Both the position numbers and the translations under genes were made by a program. Source: Isoetes taiwanensis (Eukaryota > Streptophyta > Lycopodiopsida > Isoetales > Isoetaceae). From it: DNA of 64,000 nucleotides. The DNA is taken from positions 9,745,798-9,809,797 of the forward strand of contig JAJEKV010000053.1 of NCBI GenBank assembly GCA_021234155.1, read 5' to 3'. Shown piece after piece: positions 11,093 through 22,184 of this stretch; the first letter of the stretch is position 1, and every line of letters begins with the position of its first letter. Under the pieces are notes generated by a model. The model did no database searches. It saw only the letters and a list, made by a program, of their open reading frames with translations, and had not been told where the DNA came from.

Positions 11093-12840
11093 TAGTTGTT
11101 GTGTGTGTTTAGGCATTGCTATAATGTGCACTAGTTTGCTAGACTCACTATAGTAATGCAACATGGTAAAAATATCAATTTATTTAATGATTAAGTACCA
11201 TCTAAAAATGTGAGCACCCCAAAACAGGAACGATGGGAATGGATCTTCTTGAAAGCCACTAAAGATCTCACCTATTCTAGCTGATCTCGTCAACTCATCT
11301 TCTCGGCTTAGCTGGAAAAAATTCAACACATGAAAGCATATAGATAGTAGTGGAACATGAAAGCATATAGATATCTATTAAATGAAGAGAAAAGAAAAGG
11401 AAATGCACAAAATTAAAGAAATGGTCATGATCTAGCTATGGCAATGAAAAAGAAATTCTTTTTTTTTTTTTTTTGTTTAATATGAAGGAACCAAGTATTA
11501 CTCCAACTACGACACAAATGTCAACCTGGATAAACCCATCTAAGCACAAAAATGGACATAAAATGAACCTGCTTTTGTGAACGGGTAGATCTTTCTGCAT
11601 ATATAAAATCTGCCATGTAGCAAAGGACTCCAAATTAAACAGATGCATACTGCTCTAGATCGCCATAGATTGGACATGTAGAAGGAAGGAATGATGTTAG
11701 AGAAGTTAGAATGCACAGATTAGATTTTGGGAGTGTTGCAGAGGTCTAGATTTTAGGTTCCGCAGCGTGGAAGTCAGAATGCACAGGTAGTTAGGCATTG
11801 GGTAGGTCAATCCATCGGTTCCTCTTCATCTGCATTGGGTAGTTAGACATCATATTCTCTTCAATTAAGAACTCTACCTTCAATTAAAAAACATTCAAAG
11901 ACTCAAAGCGCTGGAAATACATTTACTCCCACTGGAGCAACCTGTCGATGTGTGAACCTGTCGAAACTAAGTCCACACCTCCGCAAAACCTAACAAAAAA
12001 GTCATGCGCAAATGCGCAATGCTCAATTTGGATGATGCTCACTTTGCATCACTTTGCATATGCCCAATTTTGGATTTGCCTCATTTTTTCCACCATATAT
12101 TTCTAACAAATTGCTTCCAATGTGGGACCATTCGTTCCTTTTGTGAATTCTCCTATACGCATCACAAATATTCGCCTTATAATTTCGATCTACAGTCATG
12201 ATGATTTACGTAGAAGAATGGTGGAAATTTTGCATTGTAATGATGTGCTCAAGAACATGAAAAGGAAATGGATACTAAGATTTGAAGGTAGCCTATGTAT
12301 ATGTAATCGGTACTAAACAAATACACACAATTGAGTTGTATGCTTATATCTTTATACATCACTAAGATATTCTATAGAATGGGAATGATATTGAGAAGAT
12401 TACATAGCCCTGTGCACGGATGATAAGCATAAATGTTTCAATACAACATTGAAAACAACAAGGTTATGAATAAAATTCATTGTGTTGCTTATGATATGTT
12501 GAAAAACATTCAGTTTGGTGCCAAATAATGCTAGAAAGAACATTCAATTTGGCTTCATTCTGCCCCAAATAATGCTTTAAAATTGATAGTTTAGCATAAA
12601 TCAAAGCAAAAATTGCTATGTACTAACATGTTAACCTCATGCTTGATGTAACAACATGGTTGAAATTAAGGAATTGTATTTTGATTATGGTAGAAAGCAG
12701 ATGGAAAAGATACAGTTGTTTCATTCTTATCGATTTATTGGATAACAATAAGCAAATACAAATGATTAAGCAAGATGGAGATGATGAGGGGGCTTATTTA
12801 TTTACTCCTCAATCCAAACAGGATAGAATAGACTCTTAAT
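11093..12840. other. No gene seen
   Basis: AT-rich sequence with a T-run near 11458-11475 and only short chance ORFs. Nothing here resembles a known gene, RNA or complete mobile element. Confidence 0.45.
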
Positions 12841-13024
12841 TTAAGGGCATTTAGGACTCCCTTTAGAGTTCTTCATGTCGTTGTAGCAGGGGCATACTTG
12901 TTTATTTCCAGCAGTACCAGGAGGCACACAGTTGCACTTACTACAGCATATATTACAGTACTTTATGCATCGATCATGCCCGCTTGCTTTTGAACAGCAG
13001 TAATTGCAAGTCGATCCGCAATCT
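12841..13024 (-). CDS. GASA/snakin (gibberellin-regulated protein) C-terminal exon
   Basis: The exon encodes the cysteine-rich GASA domain ending in [19 protein letters not shown] and then [10 protein letters not shown] and a stop. Thirteen cysteines are present; twelve fit the family spacing and the extra one replaces the usual Arg in the YRCS motif. A splice acceptor (GGATACAG) lies at the 5' edge. GASA peptides are small secreted, disulphide-rich proteins in growth control and defence. The exon with the signal peptide is not visible within the 170 bp before element 1 begins at 13192, so the upstream exon is either beyond that 8.7 kb insertion or lost. Frame intact. Confidence 0.85.
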
Positions 13025-13090
13025 GTATCCAAATCATAACATTTTTATCATCATAAATTTGCCTATCCTTAAGAAAATTTGTACTACATT

Positions 13091-13158
13091 GGCGAAGCTA
13101 CAAAGATCTGGAGGCAAATCGTACTTTCATTGGCGAAGCTATAGAAATCTGGAGGCAG
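13091..13158. repeat. Short tandem duplication, 41-bp period
   Basis: Two copies of a sequence containing TTGGCGAAGCTA and ATCTGGAGGCA lie side by side upstream of the GASA exon. Minor local duplication. Confidence 0.7.
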
Positions 13159-14411
13159 AAAGCAGGGTCCCTGCGCAACCTCTGGTGTAGCAACAAGGTT
13201 TAAAATGAAACGCACTTATTTAAGAAGTGCGTTTGAAAGATTCCTTTATAAAAATTGGAAACTTGAAAAAAGTGGACAAAATAGGGAGCAAAATAGATTG
13301 TTGAGCAAATAGCATTCGAAATACCCCAAAAAAAGCAACATTTTTGAAGCCTTTTCATTTTTTAAAAAGGGCAAAAAAAAAAGCTTGTTTTGAGAAGAGA
13401 GACATTAAATTTAAAAACTCATTAAGTATTTGTTGTTGAAAATAGAAGGAAATATAGTTTTGTGTTTTTGCAAGCTTAATATAAGTACTAAGAAAATCAA
13501 ACATAGAAAAGAGAAAGAGTCTGAAATCATGAATCGAAAAAAGAATTGATCTAATTAAGCATTGTTAAAGAGACAAAGTTTTTAGTTGAAACATCTTCAT
13601 CAAAATATATTGAATTTCTTAGCACAGATTACAATGAAAGTTAGTTTAAAATGCTGTCTGTATAAATTTATACGGGAGGTGGCTCTTCCCAGTCCACAGG
13701 ACTCTCGTACCCCTTAGGATCTGTCTCTTGCGAGGTTTTAATAGCGGAGACGCCCCCTTCTGATTCCAATGGTACAGGTACAGGCTGTTTCTCTGGCTCA
13801 GGCACCACAGGCTCCAGATCGATGAACTCCACCTCCTCATCTCTTCTTCCCGTAAGTGGAGGCTGGATTTCTGTATATGTGCCTTTTACATCGCCAACAC
13901 CATTTTTTGCTCCCAGTTCCTCGTTTTCATCAGGAAAGGATTCACAAGAGCTTATCCTGGTCCTGATGAAACTTATTTTGTCCGGGTCTATGTCGACGGA
14001 GACAACATTGCGCCCCTGCTTAAGGGCGCAAACTGCTGTGGTGCCTGAGCCAGAAAATGCGTCTAAGATCCAGTCCCAGGCGAAAACCAATCAGATAAAT
14101 TATTAATAAGACGCTGTGGCTTCTGATAATGGGACACCACAGCGCCTTGTCGCTGTGGGTCTCTTAATTTTTGCAAAACCGCCGGGAACTGAAACGCATT
14201 GCAGGGAGGAGTCTTCTCATTCTGCGTGTTAAAGTGAACCATGGTTTTTTCAAGCTCTACTTGTAAAACCCTATGTGAAAATGCTCGAAACAACTCACTA
14301 AGCGCGGACCACCACCATGACCCTTAACGTTTGTTTTAAGCCTGCCAGACAATACAGCAATTAGAAAGTAGTAGAAAGAAAACAAGTAAAAGAAGTTTGC
14401 ATAATAGTGTG

Positions 14412-14575
14412 GTGGTATAAATTTATACCATGGTTGCCTTGCTGTATGAATTTATACCACGGCAGCCATTCGTATAAATTTATACAAATGTTGCCGTGCT
14501 GTATAAATTTATACCACAGTTGTTCCAGCCATTTAGATTTTAAACTTAAGGCACCTGTGGTATAAAGTTATACCG
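14412..14575. repeat. Palindrome array P1-a (intron of the methyltransferase gene)
   Basis: Copies of GGTATAAATTTATACC, some degenerate, centred at about 14421.5, 14450.5, 14478.5, 14507.5 and 14566.5. Spacing is 29, 28, 29 and 59 (twice 29.5). It lies in the intron between methyltransferase motifs IV and I. Confidence 0.9.
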
Positions 14576-15617
14576 TGGATTTATAGAAAAGCGGCGTTGA
14601 ATGTGAAGCTTACCAAACGCAGCTTTTCAAAACCAAAGTATGCATCCGCCCCATGGGCTTAAGCAATCGCATCGCCCCGTAGGTCGGAATGGAAAATAAT
14701 GACCCTCCGGTTAGCGATATATCGTTGGCGCCCTTGAGGCCATCCAAAAAGAGCGGACTTGCACATGCGTGAAAGCCTCCTCGTCAAAAGCACTATCCTT
14801 GATTTTAAAACCATAAGGAATGTCCGCGATGCATAATGTAAAATTTTGTTTCTCTAAAAGACTCCCCAGCCTCGTGCAATCACCCTCGATAACTTTGTAC
14901 AAGCAGTCCTGATCAAATGATGTGAATCTCTCATAATTAGTGTCAAAACTGCTGGTGGCGATTTCTCTTCCTTGTTCAATGGCCTTAATTCTCTGCCTCT
15001 CTTCCTTGGCCCTACGAACCAGGTTTAAAAATCCAGCTGGCAGCCCTTTCTTCTTGTTCTGTAATAAGACTGTGAGACAAAGGCACAAACACAGAACATA
15101 GTTAACAGCGTGTTCTCTAATGACACTGTCAGTGGTACAACTTGGATACAAACGCTTGCACTCTTCCCAGTCCTCTAGGTTTAGTTGAGTCATTAGCTCG
15201 GACTGGCAGGTGACTATATCTTTTTGACTGCACAAAGAAAAATGTTGTAAGACAATTGAAGGGAATGAAGAACACGGAATAGCAAATGAGACTTACGCCT
15301 TAGCTTCCTTGGCCATTTCGTCTAATGTGAATTCCTTGGCCACAACTTTTTCCAGAAGGCGAACAAAAATTTCCTTACTTTTTAGACCCTGTAACTGCGT
15401 CTAGGGCACAATACTCATATTTTTTTGCTTTGATTCTCCACCTTTTTTTGGTTTTTTTCCTGCGGTGCTAGTTTGTTCTTTAAGCTCACCGTCTTCGAAC
15501 ATACAAAAAATTCTCTCTTGAAGGTCCCACACCTGTAAATAAGCAAACGCAAGAAGTTTAGTGTTGAGTGGCGTGAAAGTTGCAAAGTCCACTGTTAATT
15601 GTTGCAGGTGACTAGTC

Positions 15618-15860
15618 ACCGTATAAATTTATACCGTGAAGGTGAAGGGTATAAATTTATACCGTGCCCTGCCCGTGCGTGGCACGCGGTAAAATTATAC
15701 CGCCCCTCGCGACGGATAAATTTATACCGCGCCCTCGATGATTTATCCCGTGTAGGGGAACGGATAAATTTATCTTGTGTATCGGCACGCGGTATAAGTT
15801 TATACCCCCACCCCACGTATAAATTTATACCGGAAGGTGAACGGTATAAATTTATACCGC
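15618..15860. repeat. Palindrome array P1-b (intron between ParB-like and methyltransferase exons)
   Basis: About eight copies of the TATAAATTTATA palindrome, centred near 15627.5, 15655.5, 15694, 15720.5, 15768.5, 15798.5, 15823.5 and 15850.5, several with one or two changes. Spacing is looser (25-48) than in the other arrays. The array occupies most of a 397-bp intron. Confidence 0.9.
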
Positions 15861-16920
15861 GCGGGGCTAAACATACACTTTTAACCATGCTAAACATATT
15901 ACAAAAAGTGAAATAAAGCATTTACTTACTTGACCGTCCCTCGAAAGCGAAATGAAAATAGTTATCGTATTGTTTGACAGCCATAATGGGCTTCTTATCG
16001 AATCATAGCTCGGGCAACACCGTCACCGCGGGCTTCTCGAAGCTCTTGAAGCTTGTTCTTCTGTTTTTTTGAAGTCCTCTCCATGCATTTGTTTGAACTC
16101 CACGTTACTCGATGCATGAATCGGATCTTGTCTATTAGGCTCATTTTTAGCCGAAAGTCATTGTCAAGATTGTGACTTATGGCAATGACTTTTGCCTCTT
16201 CGTCTGTGACAACCACGTAAATATGGGCTTCCACGCTTTTCCACACCTCGTTACGGGTTTCCTCCTTTGAGAGTTCCTTTCTAGCCTTGTAGCTGTGTGT
16301 GCCTCCAAGGACGTAGTAGGTGTAATCTTCGAAGTCTGCTTTTTTGTAATCCTACAATTGATTGCACTGACTTCTATCAACCATAACAACTAGAGGCGAC
16401 ACATGCGCATGAGGATTTCTTCTCATTCTTTGCTTAAGAATGGCCACATGTGCCACAGACAACTTTTCGGACCTGCAGCACTCTGACCCCATCTTCATTT
16501 TTTGGTGGCCTCTTGATAGTGCTTAGTGTCAAAGAGATGGTTTGTTTGAGCAGTTTGGTTTCATTAACCCGCTTGAGAATAGCACTTGACTTATCTGTGG
16601 GCTTCACGACGATGTCTGCTCCGGGGAGCCTTCAAGAGCCTGGCGACTCCTCTATGGTCAAGGGCTTTGTTTTTCTAGATTTTTTCTTGGTGGGAGGCTG
16701 TGTATCTACTACAAGGGAATGTTTCCTGCTCTTTCCCTTTGTTACCACTGGTTCCTCCTCTTCCTCTTCCTCTTCCTCTACTACTTCCTCGTACTTCTCT
16801 TCCTCTTCGACATTAAGGGGGTACCATAGACCCTTCACCAACAGGTTTTCTTCACACAGCACTACTGACATCAAAATTTCCACTATGTCCTGTAATGCAG
16901 GGTAAAGTTTAGAGAATGAC

Positions 16921-16936
16921 GGTATAAATTTATACA
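16921..16936. repeat. Single palindrome copy in the second intron
   Basis: One copy of GGTATAAATTTATAC with its last base changed lies in a 70-bp intron of the ParB-methyltransferase gene. The only intron of this gene without a copy is the 68-bp one at 15229-15296. Confidence 0.85.
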
Positions 16937-17544
16937 GAAAGCAACTAAGAATAACTTACAAAGCCGTTCTTGTAATTGTCCGCAATGTAATCGTGCACGT
17001 CTTTGGGCTTGCACATGCTTATTCTAAGCATTCTACTATTCAGAACATAGTAGACCACCCCCTTGTCATGGTTGCACTGCATTAAAACTTCATCATCGTT
17101 CTCTGTAGTAACAAGGCTTATCATTTCGCCAGCAGGGTAATAATCATCAGTCTTGAACTTGCCCTTCCCTGAGTGGTTGCACAAGTAAAGGTACACCTCA
17201 GTGGGTTTGCTCTCTCTTGCCCCCCTGTGGACGTACCAAGTCTGTTCTTTTAGTTCATAAGTCTGTGGTTCTGGCGGTGCTGCAGCCTTTGATGATTGGC
17301 CAAGGACGAACTTGATCTTAGGGCTGGAAAAAGCGTAAAAAAAACCATTTTTATACAAGAAACAGAACCTTTTTCAATTATTTAAAACACAAAAACATTA
17401 AAAAAAAAACGCTGAAAGGGCATAAAATCTACACTAAATTAACACTTTCTTTATGTCATTTAAGCTTAAAACACAACTTTATTACCAAAATATTAAGGGT
17501 CGGGACCATTCTTTAAGCACTAGACATCAAGATTCCGAAATGGT

Positions 17545-17850
17545 TCTGAAACGGTATAAATTTATACGGCTCGAGCACGAGCGGTATAAATTTATACCGT
17601 TCCAGAACACAGTCGGTATAAATTTATACCGCTCGAGCACGAGCGGTATAAATTTATACCGCTCAAGAACACTTGCGGTATAAATTTATACCGACTGTGT
17701 TCTCGAACGGTATAAATTTATACCGCCGTGATCGAAATGCATAAATTTATACCGCTTCAGCTGCAATCGATATAAATTTATACCACTTTCGAGCTCGAAA
17801 GCGGTATAAATTTATACCACCTGTAACCATATCGGTATAAATTTATACCG
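17545..17850. repeat. Palindrome array P1-c, ten copies at about 31-bp pitch
   Basis: Ten copies of GGTATAAATTTATACC centred at 17560.5, 17590.5, 17622.5, 17652.5, 17684.5, 17716.5, 17745.5, 17776.5, 17810.5 and 17841.5. Intervals are 30, 32, 30, 32, 32, 29, 31, 34 and 31, close to three turns of DNA. The spacers differ in sequence. The array fills the first intron (or leader) of the ParB-methyltransferase gene. Confidence 0.95.
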
Positions 17851-17973
17851 TGAGCGCTTACACCTCTAACAGATTAAAACAAAAGAGAAACTAAAACAAT
17901 ACGGATAGTAGACTTACGTGGCCATGGTCGTATGGATTCGCTTATAGCTGTTCGGAGAAGCAATTTGGAGGGG

Positions 17974-17982
17974 GTATATAAG
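17974..17982. promoter_or_regulatory. TATA-like box between element 1's divergent genes
   Basis: GTATATAAG is usable in both directions. It is about 50 bases upstream of the candidate ATG (17925) of the minus-strand ParB-methyltransferase gene, and also suits a plus-strand transcript running towards the transposase. Confidence 0.45.
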
Positions 17983-18119
17983 GCGCAGCTCGAGCGCCTT
18001 GAAGTCCTAGCAGCGTATGTAGAAAAAAGGGTGGCGGCGCCGCCTTTGGGTACCTCGCTAAGTCCGCTTGGTTTTAGGTAGCTTCTCCATAAAGTTTTCA
18101 ATACAAATGCGTGAGTTTT

Positions 18120-18292
18120 CGTTATAAATTTATACCGTTTCTTTTCTATGTTGCCCTCCTCAGGTATAAATTTATACCATCTCTCAGATAAATTTATACA
18201 GTCTGCCGCTTTAAGTTTGCCTTCTCTGTATAAATTTATACCATCCCTCTGTAAACTTTTACCGCCTGCTCTTCTGTCGTATAAATTCATAC
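18120..18292. repeat. Palindrome array P1-d in the upstream region
   Basis: Six copies, some degenerate, centred near 18128.5, 18170.5, 18192.5, 18234.5, 18256 and 18285.5. The intervals 42, 22, 42, 22 and 29 again approximate whole helical turns. The array is 145-310 bp upstream of the TATA-like box, so it looks like promoter DNA. Confidence 0.9.
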
Positions 18293-18299
18293 AGTATGA

Positions 18300-19005
18300 C
18301 GCTAACTTTCTGAGTATGGCTCGAGAAAAAAGAACTGCAGAGCCTCCAACTCCCCGCTCGTGCGGGCTTCCTCCCCGCAATGACATTCACACCCCCTCAA
18401 CTGACACACGAAGTAGCCTCGAAAATTCTGCCTCCGATATTCAAACCCCCCAACTCCGTTGAGATTACTCCAAAGACGACCACCTCAATTTACTCCACCA
18501 CACCCCCGCCTCCCGAACGCCGCTTTGCCCCCCACCAATGCGTTTTTACCCCACCTCAAAGAGAGGTTAGACTACCTCCTCCACTTCATTTTAGTACGCC
18601 ACCCATAGTCCAATCGTAGGCTAAATCCCCTGAGGCAAATCACGCCAACTCCATCCATTTCGCTAAATGGTACTACAACAAGTGGGAGCGGTCGGGCGAC
18701 ACGCAACTCCCCGTGTTCTCCACGACACTTGTGGGGGCTGGTCAACTACGCCACCAACCTCGATTACTTTTTCCCGAGAGAGAGGGAAAGCACCTCCCCG
18801 TGACTTGCACACACCAAACCTATCAGCATCTACAAGTACACCTCAAGTTGATCTCTCGATCTAAGAAACACCTCATGTTGATCTCTCGGGGCGAGGACCT
18901 ACCAAAGCCACAAGACTCTATGTTCAATTCAAAGCCCCTGCAAGTAAGAATCTTAAGCGTAACTTACACAAGAAAGCATGTACAACCGTTAGAAGAAAGA
19001 AACTC
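18300..19005 (+). other. Pro/Thr-rich, possibly coding stretch before the element 1 transposase
   Basis: The frames here give Pro- and Thr-rich translations with repeated TPP motifs (ORF at 18380-18619 and neighbours) but no recognisable domain. They may be remains of a disordered N-terminal region of the transposase gene. Several frameshifts would be needed, so no gene is called. Confidence 0.3.
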
Positions 19006-21388
19006 ATGGACGAGGCTCACTTGAGGGCAACACATACAAAGCACTGTTGTTCTCAACGTTGTTTGCTTAAGATTGGACTAAAGGAGTTGAGGTTGATTCG
19101 TGATAGTTACAGTTCAATGACTCTGCTAGACCAAAGGGGCTACTTAGCCTTCAATATTAGGCCAGATTGTGTTGAGAAGTTTACTTACACGTGGTGGCCA
19201 CTTGTCCTGTCAAACGGCCTTCAAATTGATTCATGCTTTAGGCAGCAGACGACTTGACCGCCTGAAGAAAAGGCTTGACAAGAATCCAGGCATTAATGAC
19301 TACTGCCATTCAGGAGGTATATCCAGAATTCATGCCCTTCAATGTATTTCCTGGATGGAAGGTTTCTTTAAGGAGTCTTGGCGAAACTCCCCTAACAGCC
19401 CCATGTACCACTTGAGTGACAACTTCACGAAACGTGAAGTCTACGATAATTATAAGGACATGTGTGTTGAGGCTGGAGAACGCCATGTCTGCTACTCTTA
19501 CTTCACTGTGCTCTGGAAAAAAGAGTTTTCTCGCGTGTCCATTCCTAGAAAGCACCCGAATGTCCTGTTTGTGCTACATGCTCAATTAAAAGCTCAGAGA
19601 CAAAATGCAAGGACACTTCACACTAAAAGTAAGCTTCCAGGACGTGTTCTTGCCTAGTTCTAACTAAAAGTAGGTTCTTTCCTAAACATATTTTCATTTC
19701 AGATGCATTGAAGGAGAAACTGAACAAGCACAGAGAACAACAATCTTTGGAAAGGAGAAAATTGACAAAACATAGGAAGAAAGCACTGGAACAACCACTC
19801 AACTACATATCGGTTGTTATTGATGGAATGGACCGAAGAAGACCACCCTACCACATTTTGTCAATGTGCCTAAGGATGTCAACCGAAGAAGATTTCATAC
19901 ATCCGCATGTTGTTGGTGCTATGGTATTTAATGGAAAACTATCTTGCAAGGCATTTTTGAATTATCCAAACATTCATGCTGATCCAAATCTCACTATCAC
20001 AATATTGAATAAACTTCTTTCCAATCTAGAACATATACCACCGGGTTCTCAGATCTTCACTAGACAACACGACAAGGGAAAATAAGAATCAGGTTGTTTG
20101 CTTATCTTGTGCTATCTTTGGTAGAGAAACAAATCTTCAAGAATGTGAAGATTGGTTTCCTGCTTGTTGGTCATACACACGATCAAATTGATCGATGTTC
20201 AAGAGGTTCTCTAAACGCCTTGCTTTCGAAAAAAAGCTCTCACCCTACCAGCAATGATTGAGGTTATCCAAGATTCCCTACGCCCCTCGTCCGGACATCG
20301 AAGTTATTGGAAGAAACTTATGATTTCAAAGAATGGATTTTTCGAGAGATCAACTGGGGTCACCGTGCTATTGAGCCCTTGAGAAACATTACATTTCAGC
20401 ATCGGATCAAAATTTCACTTGTAGATGGCAAGGCCATCTTACAAGGGAAGAAATATGCCACATCCTTGCAAAGGCAGCCCGGCAGGTATTCAATTCATTC
20501 GCACCATCCCCAATACTAGTTCCATGCTCTCTGCAGAGCAAATGCCTCTAAAAAGCTTGAAAGAAATCACAAAGAGTAAAAAGGAGGGAAGAGCATTTGA
20601 CTCAAACAAATCATTGGATTATATTGAGACAAGTATTCAGTCCTGCTCTAACCACTTTGGGGAGGCAGATGCTTTATGGTGGCCTCAATTTTTTCTCGAG
20701 AACGTGACATGTTGCAAGCTTCATTACGAGGTCGAAGACCGCCATATTCAACTGGCCATCTAGGCAAACTCTCCCCAGGCAAGTTGAGAATCAAGAGGAA
20801 CATGTAGAGATATTGGCTAGCTCAGATGAAGATGACAGAGTCATGTACACTGGCCCTAGACGCACAGCACAACAAGTTGCTCGAGTATCTGGTTCAGTCT
20901 CAGAGATTCAGAAAGGAATGCTCGTAGCTGTCCCAGCTGATAATGATGAATCTGGGAGGCCATTCTGGCTAGCTAAAGTACTGGAGGTAACAAGAGAGGA
21001 TGGAATTCCCACTCAATTAAAAGTGCACTGGATGAGAAACGAATCGCCGCCAATGCTTTCGATTAGGGAGTTATACTTTGGAGATGGTAAAAACAGGAGT
21101 GGGAAAGAGAGCTAAGTCCAAAGCAAGCACTGCTGTCATAGATCTAACTGAAGTAAAGGTTCTTGCATATGACTTTGTTCTGACTGCTGCTAATAAGTTA
21201 CGTATGGTCACTCAAACTTTAATAAGGTCGGCATGTGGATTAGACAAACAAGCCAAAAAGGTGGCCAAAAAAGATGATGATGAAGACTCACTTGTAGACA
21301 GTGAGGAAGAAGATCGCTCAAGTACATCCATCCGCTTTGAGAGTGAAGCCGAGGATGAAGGCTCAAGTGATCGTGGGAATAAATGAGT
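19006..21388 (+). pseudogene. Element 1 transposase-like gene (DUF7869-like, frameshifted)
   Basis: Joined frames show an order seen in a common family of transposon-encoded proteins. First comes a segment with HLSDNFTKREVYDNYKDMC and CYSYFTVLWKKEF. Then YISVVIDGMDRR (first likely catalytic Asp), then LDNTTRENKN (second acidic cluster) and FLLVGHTHDQIDRC. The C-terminal end has an SH3/Tudor-like part (KGMLVAVPADN, RPFWLAKVLEV, LKVHWM) and an acidic tail. I associate the DN-ENKN and VGHTH-ID signatures with DUF7869 and an RNase H-like fold; that name is from memory. Frame changes near 19170-19250, 20060, 20095, 20200-20300 and 20450 make it a pseudogene. Confidence 0.65.
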
Positions 21389-21950
21389 CGAGGATGAGAT
21401 GCATCCCCGATCTTGCTGCAAAAATGTAAGTTTGTCCGATGACTTCGAACATGTAAAGAATGAAAGTGCAGTGATGATTGTCAATCCAAAAATGTCCTAT
21501 ATTTTTGACAATTTTGTTCATAATTTTGTACAATTTTCACAACCTTGAATATATCACTTCTTTGTCACTCTACTACCCTTGCTATTTTTTTTATTGCCCC
21601 TTTTTTGCTACACTTTATAAAAGTAATTATTTTTTGTTCTAGTTTAGGAGGATAAAAATTGCTATTTAAAATTTTTGCATGGAAGTTATGTTCAATCAAC
21701 CCCTCAAAAATGGTACCTAAATTACTTAAATTGTCACACCTGTCACAAAAAAATCTTAAAAATGGACTTTTTTAAGGGAATTTTAGGGAATCTTTCAAAG
21801 ATTCCTTTTGAAGTGCGTTTGCAGCAAATAAGTGCGTTTCATTTTAAACTTTGTTTAGCCTCGGTATGTTCATATGCATAGTTTTTGCAGCGGAGATCCT
21901 CAACATAGGCATGCTATGCAACTGCTGATATTCTAGATGCAATAAAGTCT

Positions 21951-22184
21951 GCCTTCTGAAGAAAGAAAAGAAGGAGATACCAGGCCTGATATTAGGTGGT
22001 GCAACTCAACCTTCTGAAGGAAAGAAGGAGATAACAGGCTGTGCAACTCAATCTTCTAAAGAAAGAAGAAAAGAAGAAAATATCAGGCTTTGTGCAACTC
22101 AACCTTCTGAAGAAAAGAAAGAGATATCAAGCTGTGTAATTGAGCCTTCCGAAGAAAGAAGAAAAGAAGAAGATATCAGGCTGA
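21951..22184. repeat. Degenerate tandem repeat, 40-60-bp units
   Basis: Units containing CTTCTGAAGAAAG, GAAGAAGATATCAGGC and GTGCAACTCAAC recur about five times just outside element 1's right end. The lengths differ through A/G-rich indels. No coding interpretation. Confidence 0.8.

Larger units (their letters stand above)
13668..17925 (-). pseudogene. ParB/Srx-like domain fused to beta-class DNA methyltransferase
   Basis: A spliced minus-strand gene; GT-AG borders suggest exons 17323-16960, 16889-15930, 15532-15297, 15228-14614 and 14341-13668, preceded by a short exon with ATG near 17925 and a TTATATA box about 50 bases upstream. Order: an unrecognised N-terminal domain; a Glu-rich and KKKSRK linker; a ParB/sulfiredoxin-like fold (SPLVVMVD, YYVLGGTHSYKARKEL, HIYVVVTDEEAKVIAISHNL); a linker; then methyltransferase motif IV (ADIPYGF), VIIFHSDLRGDAI and motif I (DAFSGSGTTAV...VDIDPDK). 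Motif IV before motif I marks the beta class, which makes N4-methylcytosine or N6-methyladenine. ParB-methylase fusions are known from phages and bacteria. Stops lie in exons 3-6 (counting the ATG exon as 1) and frameshifts near 16450, 16000 and 14065. The stop codon falls inside a palindrome copy. Function inferred. Confidence 0.7.
13192..21855. mobile_element. Element 1: TIR DNA transposon carrying a ParB-methyltransferase gene
   Basis: The ends at 13192-13221 and 21826-21855 are inverted copies with 29 of 30 bases matching, opening AACAARGTTTAAAATG. A 4-bp direct repeat TAGC flanks both (13188-13191 and 21856-21859) and is the probable target duplication. Inside each end AAACGCACTT recurs, inverted on the left and direct on the right. 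Cargo: a multi-exon minus-strand ParB-methyltransferase gene, a plus-strand transposase near the right end, and arrays of GGTATAAATTTATACC. All coding parts have frameshifts or stops, so this copy is not autonomous. It sits upstream of or within the GASA gene. Confidence 0.8.

Noticed and set aside
15599-15921. ORFs on both strands through the palindrome arrays, also 17453-17683 and 18148-18462
   Set aside because: Their peptides (repeats of YKFIP or INLYR) are just the palindrome translated; the arrays lie in introns or promoter DNA.
17545-18292. CRISPR-like array
   Set aside because: Regularly spaced repeats are present, but the unit is a 16-bp palindrome with variable copies, the spacers are about 15 bp, no cas genes exist and the genome is eukaryotic.
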